From: Brachycybe producta | Lineage: Eukaryota > Arthropoda > Diplopoda > Playtdesmida > Andrognathidae | Length of the DNA: 64,000 nucleotides | Direction of reading: 5' to 3' | NCBI GenBank assembly: GCA_036925085.1 | Contig: JAUPFP010000040.1 | Coordinates: 1,190,884 to 1,254,883 of the forward strand | In this document: positions 1 to 11,454 of the stretch, piece by piece | Layout: each line of letters starts with the position of its first letter | How positions within the stretch are numbered: the first letter of the stretch is position 1 | The notes under the pieces: generated by a model | What the model saw: the letters and a program-made list of their open reading frames with translations, nothing else | What the model was told of the DNA's origin: nothing | Databases searched by the model: none | Made by a program: the position numbers and the translations under genes

Positions 1-349
1 AACAAAAACCATGTTTTTGTGAATTTTCTTGTTCTTAAATGCTGTTCAACTTTATTTAAATTTTTTACTATTAATTATTGTTTCATTTTCACTTTTTTTC
101 TCAAATTGTACCTTTCAGAATTGTTTCATTTTAACTTTTTCTCAAGTTTTACCCTTAATTAATGTTTAATTTGAACTTTTTTTCAAGTCTTACAATTTAT
201 TATTGTTTAATTTAAACATTTTCTCGAGTTTTACCATTTAATCTTGTTTAATATTAACTTTTTCTCAACTGTTACCATTTATTCCCATTTATTACCATTA
301 TTTTATATTATCACAAAAAAACATGTTCTTTTTTTGTTTAATTTTCTTG

Positions 350-556
350 TTTTCTAATCAAAAGGGTTGGTTAGAGGCTAGATATCTGGTTACTATCAGT
401 TGTTTACTAGAGTTCTAACCTCTAACCAGTATTTTTTGATTGAAAAAAAATCATAATTTTTGTTGATCTAAAAGCAATTTTTACTTTCCAATTGGGTCTA
501 TAGGGCCACAGATTGTGAAATATTTCCTTAATATTACATAAAAATCCGTGCCCTAA
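350..556. repeat. Dispersed repeat, copy 1 (other copy at 52477-52708)
   Basis: This T-rich segment aligns with 52477-52708. Both contain a paired block in which 'ggttagaggct' is answered by 'agcctctaac', then a stretch ending in 'cataaaaatccg'. The other copy carries 17-bp terminal inverted repeats; this one has lost them. The flanking DNA at 1-349 is low-complexity T/A-rich sequence with no gene visible. Confidence 0.6.
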
Positions 557-569
557 TCATGGTGGCGCT

Positions 570-735
570 GATCAAGCGCCAAATTGAACAAACGCCAATC
601 TGATCTAACGCCAAATGGAACAAATGCCAAACTGAATAAGCGCCAAATGGAAGAAACGCCAAACTGAATAAAAGCCAAGAATTTGGCGGTTATTCAGTTT
701 GGCTTTTGTTCAATTTGGCGCTTATTCAGTCGCCC
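570..735. repeat. Mosaic of short inverted GCCAAA-type repeats
   Basis: The degenerate word GCCAAAYKGAAYAA recurs about every 14-18 bases and is then answered by its reverse complement. A clear pair is 'gccaaactgaataa' at 658-671 and 'ttattcagtttggc' at 689-702. A degenerate relative lies near 62756-62830. It looks like a foldback element end or a short-period satellite. Confidence 0.6.
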
Positions 736-740
736 CCTAA

Positions 741-2634
741 TCATTTTCTTCTTTTGGGTAGTTTAATCTTGTCGAGTCTCACGGACGCCCGAAAATGCTG
801 GAACTGGACAACCTTATAACCTGTGTGTTCTTTACTGCCAGCAAAGAAAAATTCTAAAATAAAATTAGGGTACGAATTTTTAACTTAAAAAAAAACCAGA
901 ACTGAAATTCATATATAAATCATTATTTCAAATAACTAAAAGAAACCAAGCCATTAATAAATTCATGAATATTATATTAATAAAAAAATTTAGCACTTGC
1001 TCATAAACACACAATGAAATCGCATTATATCATAATTTATATTCTTGTTAATAAAACAATTTTAAGTGGAACACGAATTTCATTGAACTATTTTCGGCCA
1101 GAAATACATTTAAGAACAAACAATAGGCCGCGCGCAATATTTATTACGAATAGAACCAAGAACCATATTTGCTTAAATGTGCTACAAGCTAATATACCTT
1201 GTAGACACATGAGTTAAATGAATTCAAATTAAATGTGTTTAGGTGAATTATACGGAAGCCAGTTAAGGACATGAACACCAAATAAAAATTCACTTTATTA
1301 TTAATATTTTAAATTGAAAATACTAAATCAACATTTTGTCAAATGTTCTCGAACATTTTGCAGTTTGCTTTTGAGACTGTTACACGGTTATGAGCTAGAT
1401 ATGACAAATTAGTTTTTTGTCTTCTGTAATTATAGGCCTCTCGGATTTGTATGCAATATCAATCTAAATGTTTCGAGTGAACTATCGCCAACTTTCATGA
1501 CAGCTACTCTCACAAAAGAACTATCGCCGTGAAAACGAGGCTTTTAAGTAACAAACGACACTCAATGCATTCGTTGGCCTTGGCTAAGGTTCGGTCACCA
1601 GTCGATACATCAAAGGATGTTCGTTGAAAGGCCTTCCGTAGTGTGTACGGGGTTCGGCGTTAGTTTCCAATCCCCGGTCCATTCATCATTTAACAACTAT
1701 AAGCAGCCGAAATTGACCGAATTCATTGGTACCATCCGGTTCGATGAATGTGGACGGGCAATTCGAGCGCCAAGCATTGACGACCCGATCATTCGACCGA
1801 ATGCATTGGCTACCGTTCGTTGTACGGACCTGCTCATAGTATGACCTTTTACCATAACTGACAAACAGGGGATGGTCGCCACTTAAGGCTCGTGTCAACA
1901 TCTCCTTTTTTTTAAAAAAAAAAACTCCACCGACTACTTTATGAGGCGCCACAAAGTGGTCTGTGTAAAAAAAAAGCCGACCTAAAAGTGTGGAAGGAAG
2001 ACAATATTATGGCATTCGGCAAATCGAAATCAATCCATTTAAATACAACTAAATTTCTTTCAAATTTTCCAACAATTTCACCATAAAGGGTGGGAGTAAA
2101 CATGCAGAAAAATTACCTCCTGAGACAACAAACAGCACACAGAACTTGAATTGGAGTAAACGGCGGCGACTGCGGTTCGAGAACCGAATCCGAAATCGAA
2201 TTGGACGAAGGCGGTTTTTGAGTAATCGGAAGTGGCCGATGTGAGATCGGAACTATACCAACCGAACCGGAAGTGGATGGTGTGGCAGCCACATGAGGAA
2301 GTGAAGGTGGTTGTGGTTGTTGTAATTGCGGACCAACAGGCGACGGATGTGAGATAGAATGTAACCGAGCAACGGAATGATAGGGTGGAGGATAATGTTG
2401 CGGAGGATGATGATGAGGTGGATGATGATACTGTGGAGGAAGTTGAGATGAATGGTAATGGTGGTGATGATGATGGGCAGGTGGTGGATGGTAATGGTGG
2501 TGTTGATAATGAGGTGGAGGAGGACGAGTGTTCGAAGAAGAAAGGGTAAGAGCTCGTGACATCGATGAGGGCATCGGATACGTAGCCACTCGGCCCGGAT
2601 GGACCGGTGACGACGCGACAACCGTATGGAACAT
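741..2634 (-). CDS. Doubtful two-exon gene, His/Pro/Gln-rich protein
   Basis: Exon 1 is 2634-2117 and exon 2 is 834-741, read on the minus strand. Exon 1 opens with ATG just after a (CAT)n run and encodes about 172 residues rich in His, Pro, Tyr, Gln and Ser (for example PPPPHYQHHHYHPPP), ending in VLCAVCC. It stops at an AG|GTAATT donor in phase 2. Exon 2 follows a GGCAG acceptor and stays open in the matching phase, reading KEHTGYKVVQF and ending in a basic LPKRRK tail before TGA. The phase match supports the join. A second frame is also open across exon 1, so the low-complexity sequence alone proves nothing. I do not recognise the product; the composition suits a disordered nuclear protein. 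Upstream exons could exist above 2634. Confidence 0.32.
1195..1390. repeat. Family K dispersed repeat, partial copy
   Basis: The segment matches 7345-8085 and 20938-21232, sharing 'gacacatgagttaaatga' and 'ccagttaaggacatgaac'. It preserves an uninterrupted version of the site into which a 440-bp element inserted at 7416-7855. It lies in the candidate intron of the gene at 741-2634. Confidence 0.7.
1465..1860. repeat. Family F MITE end and adjacent unclassified repeat
   Basis: Bases 1470-1545 match the right end of the foldback at 10423-10820 ('aactatcgcc', 'tttcatgacagct', and a terminal 'gaggctttta'). Bases 1555-1860 are more GC-rich than their surroundings and repeat the word 'aatgcattcg' or its variant near both ends. 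Open frames here on both strands are not convincing genes. Confidence 0.45.
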
Positions 2635-3936
2635 GATGATGATGATGATGATGATGATGGCCACCACTCCGAACTTGAATTTCACGTGGGTTTTTTTGAT
2701 TTCTTGGAAATAAAAAATCCTTTTTTTGTTCGTTTGCGGCACAAATAATTGAAGAAAGGTGGGAGGTCAAAACGTAAGCTCGCGGTTTCAGAGAGGAAGG
2801 ATAAAAACCAGCTAAAAATGGTGGCCACTATTTGGTCACTAGGTCATCATCTCCAAAGGCACAAATGCATATATTTTTTCTTAAACAGAAAACCATTATA
2901 ACTATATTGTTAATAATGGTTTTGTCTTTTTCTTCATTCCATAAGACTGTTTTTTTGTTGTTACAACCATGTCTGGATGATGTATTATTATAAGTAGGTC
3001 AAAAATTTGGAGCTTTTCTGGACACACAAATCCGAACTGAACAACAACAACACCACCAGATCCATCAGGAATCAAAATCGCACTTTTCTACTTAGAACAG
3101 ACTGTTTCATTAATGAAAAGGGGCCAACACACATAAACAGCATTAAAGATCCTTTTTTTTCCCCCAAATAATGGTATAAAGATGATAACCACTAAAAATT
3201 GGACAACTCCATATCCAGACTCTTAAAAAGAGGGACAACAATTCAAGAATCAGACTAGAAAACAAATATGGGGGACAATAATATATGGATGAGCCAGCCA
3301 GCCCCCTCCTTCTCGCTCTCTCTATCTATCTATCTATCTGCAATGAAAACCCCTTTTATCCCCTCTTCTCCTCTTATGTTATTCAACTTCCTTACTCCCC
3401 TCCCCCCTTTTTTCACATGGATTCTATTTTAGTGACAAAACACGGACGATCGATATTTATAATCGATAAAAATGGTGGCAAACAGCACAAATGCGCAGAT
3501 GTGAATGCGCATCAATGTCTTTACATTTCTATATTTGTATTGGGGGGGGGGGGGTTATCCTCTTTTATATTTAAGTAGGCCTAACTATATGGAGCCATTC
3601 ATTGATGGAATGTTTTCCTTTCTTCAAATAACAGGAGGCTTTTTACTCTCTCACTGTCTCTCTCTCTCTCTCTATTCAATCTTTGTCAATGTTTGGTATG
3701 GACAGCTATGAAAACATTCTTATTCTGTCTGAAATCAATCAACAGCCATATTTGGTTCTTTTTTTTTTCAAACCAAGGATGGACAATAGTAGAATTTTAA
3801 CACTGATCTCTTTTACATTAAAAGCCATTTAAGTGCTAATTTGTAATCAATTAAGAGATTTTTTTTAAACAAAGCCAAACATTTTAAGGATTCACAACAC
3901 TGCTTGATCAAAGCTTTGCTTGGTAACATTGTTAGG
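2635..3936. other. Intergenic, microsatellites only
   Basis: No gene is supported. The stretch holds a short TCTA run near 3322-3340, a poly(G) tract at 3541-3554, a CT run near 3656-3675 and scattered T tracts. Several open frames are only low-complexity sequence. Confidence 0.6.
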
Positions 3937-4471
3937 CTTGGTTTATACTCACTAGCTAAGCGACAAAACAGCCTGCGAAGCTTCAAAAATGATGTCAAGA
4001 GCTTCAGATTTTTTCCTTCGCGTATACTCCAAACTTTGCTAAGATTTGCAAGCTTTGAACAAGCTCCTAAAAACACGCTCACCAAAGCTTAGCTTGTTCA
4101 TACAAACACAACAAAGGTTTACATGATTTTCTAACCTTTATACCTTATGAAACAGATGTACAAAACAATAGAACCCTTCGCCTCTTCTGGAGGAAGAAAA
4201 GGACTGACTTGTTCGCCTCATTTGTGTTTCCATTTCCTGATTGGTACTTCTGATTCTGAAACAGGCAATTAGACAAACAGAAGTTGGCTCCGTCCTGTTC
4301 GTCCCGATTTCTAATTGCCTGTCTTCTGAATTGCTAAGCTTTGAAAAGTTGAACAATTTCAAAGCTAGAGTCAAGCTCTGGCAAAGGCAAAAATCTGAAG
4401 CTCTGACGTTATTTTTGAAGCTTCGCATCGCAGGCTGCTTTGTCGCTTAGCAAGAAAATATAAACCAAGCC
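3937..4471. mobile_element. Foldback MITE with about 80-bp arms and a nested mini-element
   Basis: The left arm 3937-4015 ('ggcttggtttata', 'taagcgacaaa', 'gcttcagatttt') is the reverse complement, with a few indels, of 4391-4471. Inside lies a 60-bp deleted copy of family A at 4262-4321, whose two ends (CAGGCAATTAG and CTAATTGCCTG) are almost in contact. Open frames on both strands are by-products of the palindrome. Confidence 0.75.
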
Positions 4472-4494
4472 TTGTAATTCAAACACACAAATAG

Positions 4495-4783
4495 GGCACT
4501 TGTATGTTTGCAATTGTTGAACCAATCGGTCAAACTATGTGTCCAACATTGGTTCCGAGTCACACGAATGGTGCTGTGAACACATTCCATTGTGGGCGAG
4601 GCCTGTTGAAGCGGGACAAGAAAACCAACACCTGCCCGAATGCCTTTCCAATACTCTCCAATGTCGAACGTTGGACACTCGACATCCGTCTCACGGTCAC
4701 ACTGTGTTTCAAACTATCATTCGTCCAGCATTGGAATTTGGAAGGCATTCGACACATAGTGTGTCCCAGGCATTATAGGGCAT
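4495..4783 (-). mobile_element. Family Q repeat, minus-oriented copy
   Basis: The reverse complement of this segment begins 'ataatgcctgggacacac' and aligns along its length with 6008-6243 on the plus strand, including the shared 'ttccaatgctgga' and 'ttggacacatagt' blocks. The pair lies in opposite orientation about 1.2 kb apart. No coding capacity is seen. Confidence 0.65.
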
Positions 4784-6007
4784 AGAATATGAAATATTTT
4801 GAAGCTTAACTGGAAGACAATGTGTTTATAGCTAAACTAGCGTAACTTCGTGAAGTTCATTTCTACTGGCTTCAAAGCTTGTAAAAATCTTAGCATGGTT
4901 TGGAGTATAAAGTCGATTCACATTATACGGAACGTCACTGTCGTCATTGCAGAGTAGCCGGTCGTAAAACACATTTCACCAAATCCGACTCGTATGTCGC
5001 ATCGTTCATCGCCATCATTTGACCGACCCCGCTTGGTGTGGGACGTGGTGGAGGAATTTTTTCGGTGAAATGAATCATTTTTTACGAAAATTATTAGTGT
5101 TTATTACACTTCGAATTACATGTATGTTTCTAAAATAACTGTACATAATCGTAAACTAAAACCGACAAGATCGTATTAAAATGGCTATACCAGGTATTGC
5201 ATCATACCTGGTCCCAGCCATATGGATTGTCGTCTCTTAAGCATTAGGTTATGATTTCAAGATGAAAAGTTGAGTCAGAAATTCAGAATCAATAAAAAAA
5301 AACAAAATATGTCTGTCACCAACCCACCCCCCTCCCCCACCTCCAAAAAAGTGTTATTGCCTCATCATAGCACATTATGTATATCTATTTAGTATTCTAA
5401 GGATGACTTTTGAAAGTGCTAATAATCTCCTCACCATATAGAAGACATTAAGAAGGGTGGGTGGTGGTGGTGGGTCCCCATTTATATACACTTGGGCGCT
5501 CTATCTCTATAACCTTTAATGACATCCATATAAAGCACATATAGTGCTTGACTTGCTCTTCCATGATATAGTTGCCCAAGTGTGAATTTGACATACTTAG
5601 GCCTCCATAAAAAAGGAGGGTAATTTCAACTTCAGCTCCAATGCATTTACTAGAGAATGAGTTTCAAGCACTCCAGAGAGAGAGAGAGAGTCATAGAAAA
5701 ATAAAAAAGACAGGCGCCATCTTGTCTTTTCGACCAAAGAATCATCACCCCCCCCCCCCAAAAAAACCCAGAAAAGGTCGCTTTAAATAACTTTTAAATG
5801 TGCAGTAGTAAAATGTCGAGTTTGGAACAGTATTTACAACACTACTGTGAAATGTTTCTTTACACTTGATTGTATTCAGTTGCCAGTTGCAAATGTCACA
5901 AAAGTCACCAGAATTAAAGGATTGGAAATTCAAAATATGCAGAAAAATTCGAAATCAGGAGGAATATTAATCATGATATTGAAAAACTTATTTATTAAAA
6001 AAAATCT
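4784..6007. other. Intergenic, no gene recognised
   Basis: The stretch contains a moderately GC-rich patch at 4930-5050, a GGT-rich run near 5455-5475, a GA run near 5676-5690 and a poly(C) tract at 5748-5759. I see no splice-supported reading frame. Confidence 0.5.
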
Positions 6008-6243
6008 ACATAATGCTTGGGACACACAACACGTCAAATGCCTGCCTTCCTTCCTCCAATGCTGGAGGAGTAGTTTGACACAAGTTTGGCCGCGCGAGAC
6101 GAATGTCGCGTGTTGAATGGGGGTATTTGGAAGGTATTCGGACAGGTGTCGATTTCCTTGTCAATAAGACTGTGTTTACTCCACCATACGTGGATCGTTG
6201 GACACATAGTCTGACCGGTTCATCAATTTTGAACGTCCAACTG
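6008..6243 (+). mobile_element. Family Q repeat, plus-oriented copy
   Basis: Starts 'ataatgcttgggacacac' and is colinear with the reverse complement of 4495-4783. It is followed at 6345-6440 by a fragment of family F ('tttcatgagagtagctgtca'). Confidence 0.6.
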
Positions 6244-6552
6244 GCAAATATTGGAAACAAACATGGGTACAACCGTTGGATATCCAACGTATGTCCCAAT
6301 GTTAATTTCGATGCGCAACAATTAGGTTTTACAATGTTTTCTTCAAGCAAACGTCGACGATTATCATCTTTCATGAGAGTAGCTGTCATGAAAGTTGCGA
6401 TAGTTCACTCTCACAATAGCAACTGTCTACACGTCTTGAAGTAACCGTGAATAGTTCTGCCCCATGACAGTGTGGGGGGTTCTTTAGACATCATGTCCTC
6501 TTCTTTAGGAAATTATTCTGGAATTTCAGTGCTGTATCTACTCGCATCGCTT

Positions 6553-6987
6553 CGAGAATCCTCGAATCTTGATAAATATTCGAGATTCGAAAACTCGAAT
6601 ATTGATAAATATTCGAGATTCGAAAACTCGAATCTTCGCGTTTTTTTTTTTTTTCGTCTTTCGAACCTTTCGAATCCTAAACTTAGAAACATTGGTTAAA
6701 ATTATTTTTAATTCCATTCACGTCCAATAGAAAACGTTCACTAACAAATAAAACCGGCGATTGTTGCAATTTCGGTGGTTATCCGGATCACCAATGGATC
6801 ACCTTGTGGCGACCCTGAGTGCCACACTGTGTTTTTTATTATTAATAATTTAATATTTAATATTATTTAATTTATTTGTATCTTTCTTGATGAATAATAT
6901 AGGATTCTTATATTTGAAGGATACAAGAGATTCGAGAACCTTTTAGGATTCGGATTCAAGAAAATTTAGGATTCGTCCCACCTTTAG
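6553..6987. mobile_element. Family C MITE (hAT type), copy 1
   Basis: This copy carries the family's AT-rich core and repeated 'gattcgaaaactcgaat' words at one end, and closes with 'ggattcgtcccacctttag'. The intact ends of the family read TAGGGATGGGAC and TAGAGGTGGGACG. Bases 6553-6635 hold a tandem duplication of the 'tattcgagattcgaaaactc' block. Other copies lie at 22634, 46037, 50291, 54719, 55595, 59868 and 63647. Confidence 0.75.
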
Positions 6988-7344
6988 TTTCAAACAACCG
7001 GATAGCCCCGTCTATAGTTTGTAAAACTATTGATAGTACTATCCGGTAGCTCCATTGAAATTGCAATATAGAAAATGAGACAATAATGCCACCCTAAAAG
7101 CTACAGTAGAAATCGACTTTAGCTGTGCGATGTGTGTGGGCCACCTTAGTTCTTTGAGAGAAAAAAATGTAAGAAACAGGATTCAGTGGGTGTTCACAAA
7201 CACAACAAACGTGCAAGTAATTAATTAAGTTAATAATATGGCTAATTATTAAAAAAAAACATAAGCTTATTTTTTTGATTCCTTGATGAGACTCAATTTT
7301 TAAAAATTAATCTTAAAAACCTTCAAATGCTGACTAATACCTTG

Positions 7345-8085
7345 CACACAGTCATGAGTTAAATGAATTCAAATTAAATGTGTTTAGGTGAATTATACGG
7401 AATCCAGTTAAGGACGGGTCAAGATAAAAAGATGAACGAATGAACGGGATGAACATTGGGGTAACTCTAAAACCCGACACAGAATGCATAGGCCTATATG
7501 GATCAGATGAACACTATATTTTAATTAATGAGCACACATTTTAAAGGGATGAACAGAGAGAAATAAAAGGATGAACATACTTTAAAGGGATGAACATGGT
7601 TTTATGGGGTTAGGTTCGGTTACCGAACCTAACCTAAACTAAAACCATGTTCATCCCCCTAAAACCATGTTCATCCACCCTAAAATCATGTTTATCCCCC
7701 CTAAAACCATGTTCATCCAACCTAAAACCATGTTCATCCCTTTAAAATGTGTGTTCATTAATTAAAATATAGTGTTCATCTAATTCTATATGCATTCTGT
7801 GTCGGGTTTTAGTGTTACCCCAATGTTCATCCCGTTCATCTTTTTGTCCTGACCCGTTAAGGACATGAACCAAATAAAAATTGACTTTTATTATTAATAT
7901 TTTAAATTGAAATACTAAATCAATATGTTTGTCAATAGTTTATCTAATTATATTTAAGTATTAACTCAATATTTTTCAGATTATTAACTGAATAAATTGA
8001 ATTCGACGACATATTGTTTGTTTGTCCTTCATAGGGCTCTGTAGTACACGGTTATTATTTAAATGCATTTAAATTATCAGGTGTG
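7345..8085. repeat. Family K repeat split by a later insertion
   Basis: Bases 7345-7415 and 7856-8085 together form one copy of the repeat seen whole at 20938-21232. The gap between them is exactly the element at 7416-7855 plus a duplicated 'gttaaggac'. Confidence 0.8.
7416..7855. mobile_element. 440-bp Mutator-like MITE with exact 9-bp target duplication
   Basis: The ends are long inverted repeats of about 65 bp: GGGTCAAGATAAAAAGATGA on the left, mirrored on the right with a few differences. The flanking 'gttaaggac' is present at 7407-7415 and again at 7856-7864. Two uninterrupted copies of the host repeat (near 1274 and 21010) show the empty site with a single 'gttaaggac'. The interior has several copies of 'ccatgttcatcc' and no coding capacity. 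A 9-bp duplication is typical of Mutator-like elements. Confidence 0.85.
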
Positions 8086-8604
8086 TATTAGGTATAACAA
8101 ATAAAAAAAAAATTCTCGCACATTACAGTAGAATGTCGGATTATTGGAACTAATGTCGGACACGGCATAATTCCGATAATCGAAACGTTCATATAATCGA
8201 TTATTTCCATCAGAATAAACATAAAAAATTGGTTCCGATAATCGACGATCAATACTGTATTGATTTTTTTCTCTCTACAGTAGGCCTATAAAAGCTCAAA
8301 AATAGTTGTTAACTTAAAAGCTAAAAGAAAACAAAGAAAACCTCAGTAATGTCCTGGAATTAACAATAGAACCAATTTAAAGTCATTTAATATAAATCAC
8401 ACTTAAAATAGAACTGATCTAAAAATAAAACTACAAATCTAAAATGAAGGCCCCAAATAATTACGTATTAAGAGGCTAAATTACTTTGAAAAATCTCCGC
8501 AAAGAGCGCTAGGATTGTTTTTCTATTGAGCCCATAGACCCAATGTTAAAGGAAAAAAATGTTCATTTTTAAAATAAACACAGTCGCGGAGGCAATATGT
8601 TTAT

Positions 8605-9123
8605 TTTTCATATTTAAAGTTGTCCAATTTTGATGGTTCAAAGTGCTAAGTACACCTTAAATGTATGCTGATCTAGTGAGAGAATGACAAAAAAAATTGG
8701 TAAGTGTGGTTCTATTTTTAAAAATTATTTCAAAATCGCGAATTTCTAACTCCCATGTTAAACTCCATTGAGTACGCGCTCGTAAGCAAAAAAACATCCA
8801 TTAAAATGCTCGTAAAAATACGTAAAAATAATTAAAAAAAAAACACAATTAAACCACAGTGAAGCCAACACATTGGCGCACTTGCTGATTTTTTTTATGG
8901 TTTTTTAAAAATTATTTTTACGTATTTTTACGAGCATTTTAATGGATGTTTTTTTTTCTTATTTGGCCGTATTCAATGGAGTTTTAACATAAAGTTAGAA
9001 ATTCGCGATTTTGAAAACCGCACTTCCCATTTTTTTTTGTCATTCTATCACTAGATAAACATATATTTAAGGTGCACATTGCACTTTGAACCATCAAAAT
9101 TTGACAACTTTAAATATGAAAAG
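8605..9123. repeat. Long palindrome, about 230-bp arms
   Basis: The left arm runs from 'catatttaaagttgtcc' at about 8608 through 'cgcgaatttctaa' and 'acatccattaaaatgctcgt'. The right arm repeats these as reverse complements, ending 'acaactttaaatatg'. The loop lies near 8836-8900. Arms differ by scattered substitutions, so this is an aged foldback transposon or inverted duplication. Confidence 0.8.
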
Positions 9124-9588
9124 TGAACTGATTTTTTTTTTTAAATTATTTTTTAGATATTTTTTTATGAACATTTTAATTGACCAATAGGGAGGCGTTC
9201 TTCAGTAGCATTTAATATTTATGGTTCCTCCTATTATTATTATTGCCTATTATAATTCTTATTATTCTTCCATAAAAATGTCTTTGAAATGTTTTCTATT
9301 TATAATATGTGAAATCCGTTTGCACACGACAGAAAGCAGAAATTTAGCTGAAACTTTTACTGATTTTTTTTTCTCTTTCTATTTCTGTTTCTTTTTCGGC
9401 ATGTGTGAACCATCCCTTATATACTTTTAATTTCTTCTACAAAAAAAAAGTAAAGTAAAACAACTTTCTAAACTCTTGTCAACGTTTTCAATCGTTTGAA
9501 GAACGGTCAAGATGAGTTCTGGTCATCTCAAGACACTGACCCCCTCCTCCTCCTATGTATTTTATTTTACAAACAAACAAAAAAATGC
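9124..9588. other. Intergenic, no gene recognised
   Basis: AT-rich sequence with short open frames that lack splice or codon support. Confidence 0.5.
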
Positions 9589-9793
9589 CAGGCAATTAGA
9601 AAGCGGGATGAACAGAAGTTGGCTCCACCCTTTTTATGACGAACAGCAACTTTTAATTGGTTGGTTATGTAGTCTGACGTCACATGTTCCCGCCCCTTTT
9701 CTACGTCGAATCACACAACAAACCAATTAGAAGTTGCCGTTCGTCATAAAAAAGGCTGAGCCAACTTCTGTATGTCCCGATTTCTAATTGCGC
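9589..9793. mobile_element. Family A palindromic MITE, copy 1
   Basis: Ends are CAGGCAATTAGAAAGCGGGA and its inverse ending in CTAATTGC. The interior is a near-perfect foldback containing 'agttggctcc', 'gcaacttctaattggttgg' and 'tgacgtcaca'. Other copies lie at 4262, 12267, 24444, 25836 and 58093. Confidence 0.85.
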
Positions 9794-10422
9794 GTAAAAA
9801 AATATGTTCTGGTTACCATCACAAAGTTCACAAGAGAAAGTGAGACAACAAACTCTTGAAATGTGACATTGGTGTCTTTGAGCGTTTTATTTTAAACTAT
9901 CTTAAGTGATAAAACTAATTTAAAAAGAACTTTAAAGCTAATCTTTCATTAGTTTCTCAAGAGAGAGAGAAAGAAGAGAGAGAAAAAAAACCACTTTGAC
10001 CAACTACAAGCTACAACAACAACAAATGAGAATTTATTATTATAGCTAAATTATTTTGGAGATTAAAGTCTATTTTGTGTTGACTCAAAACACACTTCAT
10101 TTTGAAAACTCATAGATGTTGTTGTTGATGCTTTTTTTTTTATATAAACAAGTTCAACTTTATTTAAGAACTGGAAAACTTCCGGTCATATTATTTTCTA
10201 TGCAAGTTTTTATTAAGGCCTTGCTAGACCTCAATGAAAACACTCAGAAATGATAGTTTTTGTGAAGTTTTTTCTTCCGAAAACTGCTGTTTTTAACATT
10301 ATTTCAGAAGTACTCCGAGAAAAAAAAAAAGCTCTGATATACAATAGGGAATCTATAGGGGAATTGCAACGTTGCGATGGTCAGTGTGACCATGTACAGA
10401 TGCAAATAGCAGAATAGGGATT
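9794..10422. other. Intergenic, no gene recognised
   Basis: AT-rich sequence with a GA-rich patch near 9960-9990 and poly(T) tracts. Nothing further could be supported. Confidence 0.5.
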
Positions 10423-10820
10423 AAAAGCCCCGTTTTCACGATGATAGTTGACACGATAGTTGCTGTCATGAGAGCAGCAATTATCGCGAGAACTATTCAT
10501 CGTAAAAAACCACATGATAGTCACTATCCCACTGTTGCGATAGCAACTATCACAACTATCTTGTTTGACTATAAATAGTTGAATAGTACTGTCGCAATGT
10601 AGTAATAGTTGTTGAGTGACCGCTGCTTGTAGGGAAAAATATCCACTTTGTAGGGAAATTTGGCTTCTGATGGAGGGAGAGAGAGGCAACACAGTTGTTG
10701 ACTCAATGATAAGCTATGAAGTAGACGTCACACTGTCACGTGTTACTTCAACTATCGCAACTTTCATGACAGCTTATACTCTCATGAAAGAACTATCGCC
10801 ACCGTGATAACAAGGCTTTA
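10423..10820. mobile_element. Family F foldback MITE
   Basis: The left end 'aaaagccccgttttcacg' pairs with the right end 'cgtgataacaaggcttta'. The body is filled with the word 'gatagttg' and its complement 'caactatc', giving many internal hairpins. Fragments of the same family are seen at 1470-1545 and 6345-6440. Confidence 0.7.
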
Positions 10821-10965
10821 GACAATTGCTTTTGTTTTCCGTTTTCACATTATGCTATATAGGGCTGCAAATTATTTTCTCAGTTCCCATTTTGTGGAAT
10901 TTATGTTTTTGGAATATTTTTTCTCATTGAGCACTAGCATTCGCTTTTATTTAACTTCATTATAT

Positions 10966-11047
10966 AACCCACTCAGCACGGGGATTTGAACCCATGACCA
11001 ACATTACCTTTGGTTGAGAGTCCGAAACACTAACCACTACACCAACA
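10966..11047 (-). ncRNA. tRNA-like pol III promoter, probable SINE head or tRNA-Glu pseudogene
   Basis: On the minus strand there is an A-box-like TAGTGGTTAGTG followed about 40 bases later by a B-box-like GGTTCAAATCCC and 'cgtgctgagtgg'. The region between contains ACTCTCA, which resembles a Glu (CTC) anticodon loop. The anticodon stem has a mismatch and the acceptor stem does not close well. I call a tRNA-derived SINE or decayed tRNA rather than a working tRNA gene. Confidence 0.5.
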
Positions 11048-11454
11048 ACAAAAGACACAATTAATTACGTCTTCTTTTACTTTTTAGACCTTTTTTTCTT
11101 CATAAAAGTGAAGTATCATTTAAAAAAAACAACATGTTTTTTGTTTAATTTTCTTGTTTAATTCCGATTACGAGACGGTTTTTTTTATAATTGGACAAAT
11201 ATGCAAATGAAAGGGCTTATTTATTTTCAGTACTTTTGAAGCAGACATTAAAATTTGAAAGTGATTTTACAAACTAGAAAAGTATCTGAATGACTTGAAA
11301 AGATATTAATGTTGATATCTTTCAAAATAAACTTATTGGTAATTTCAATAATCTATCAGTGACTCAGTTAATCGCTTTAACACTAAACTTTGCATTGTTT
11401 TTTTTGTAGCTTTTTTCATGTTAATGCATATATACTAACTGCTGTTTGCTCTGC

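Noticed and set aside
2078..2770. 230-aa minus-strand Ser/Thr-rich frame with a His run
   Set aside because: Overlaps the His/Pro-rich frame; composition follows from the same CAT/CCA repeats, and it runs through the donor site without stopping.
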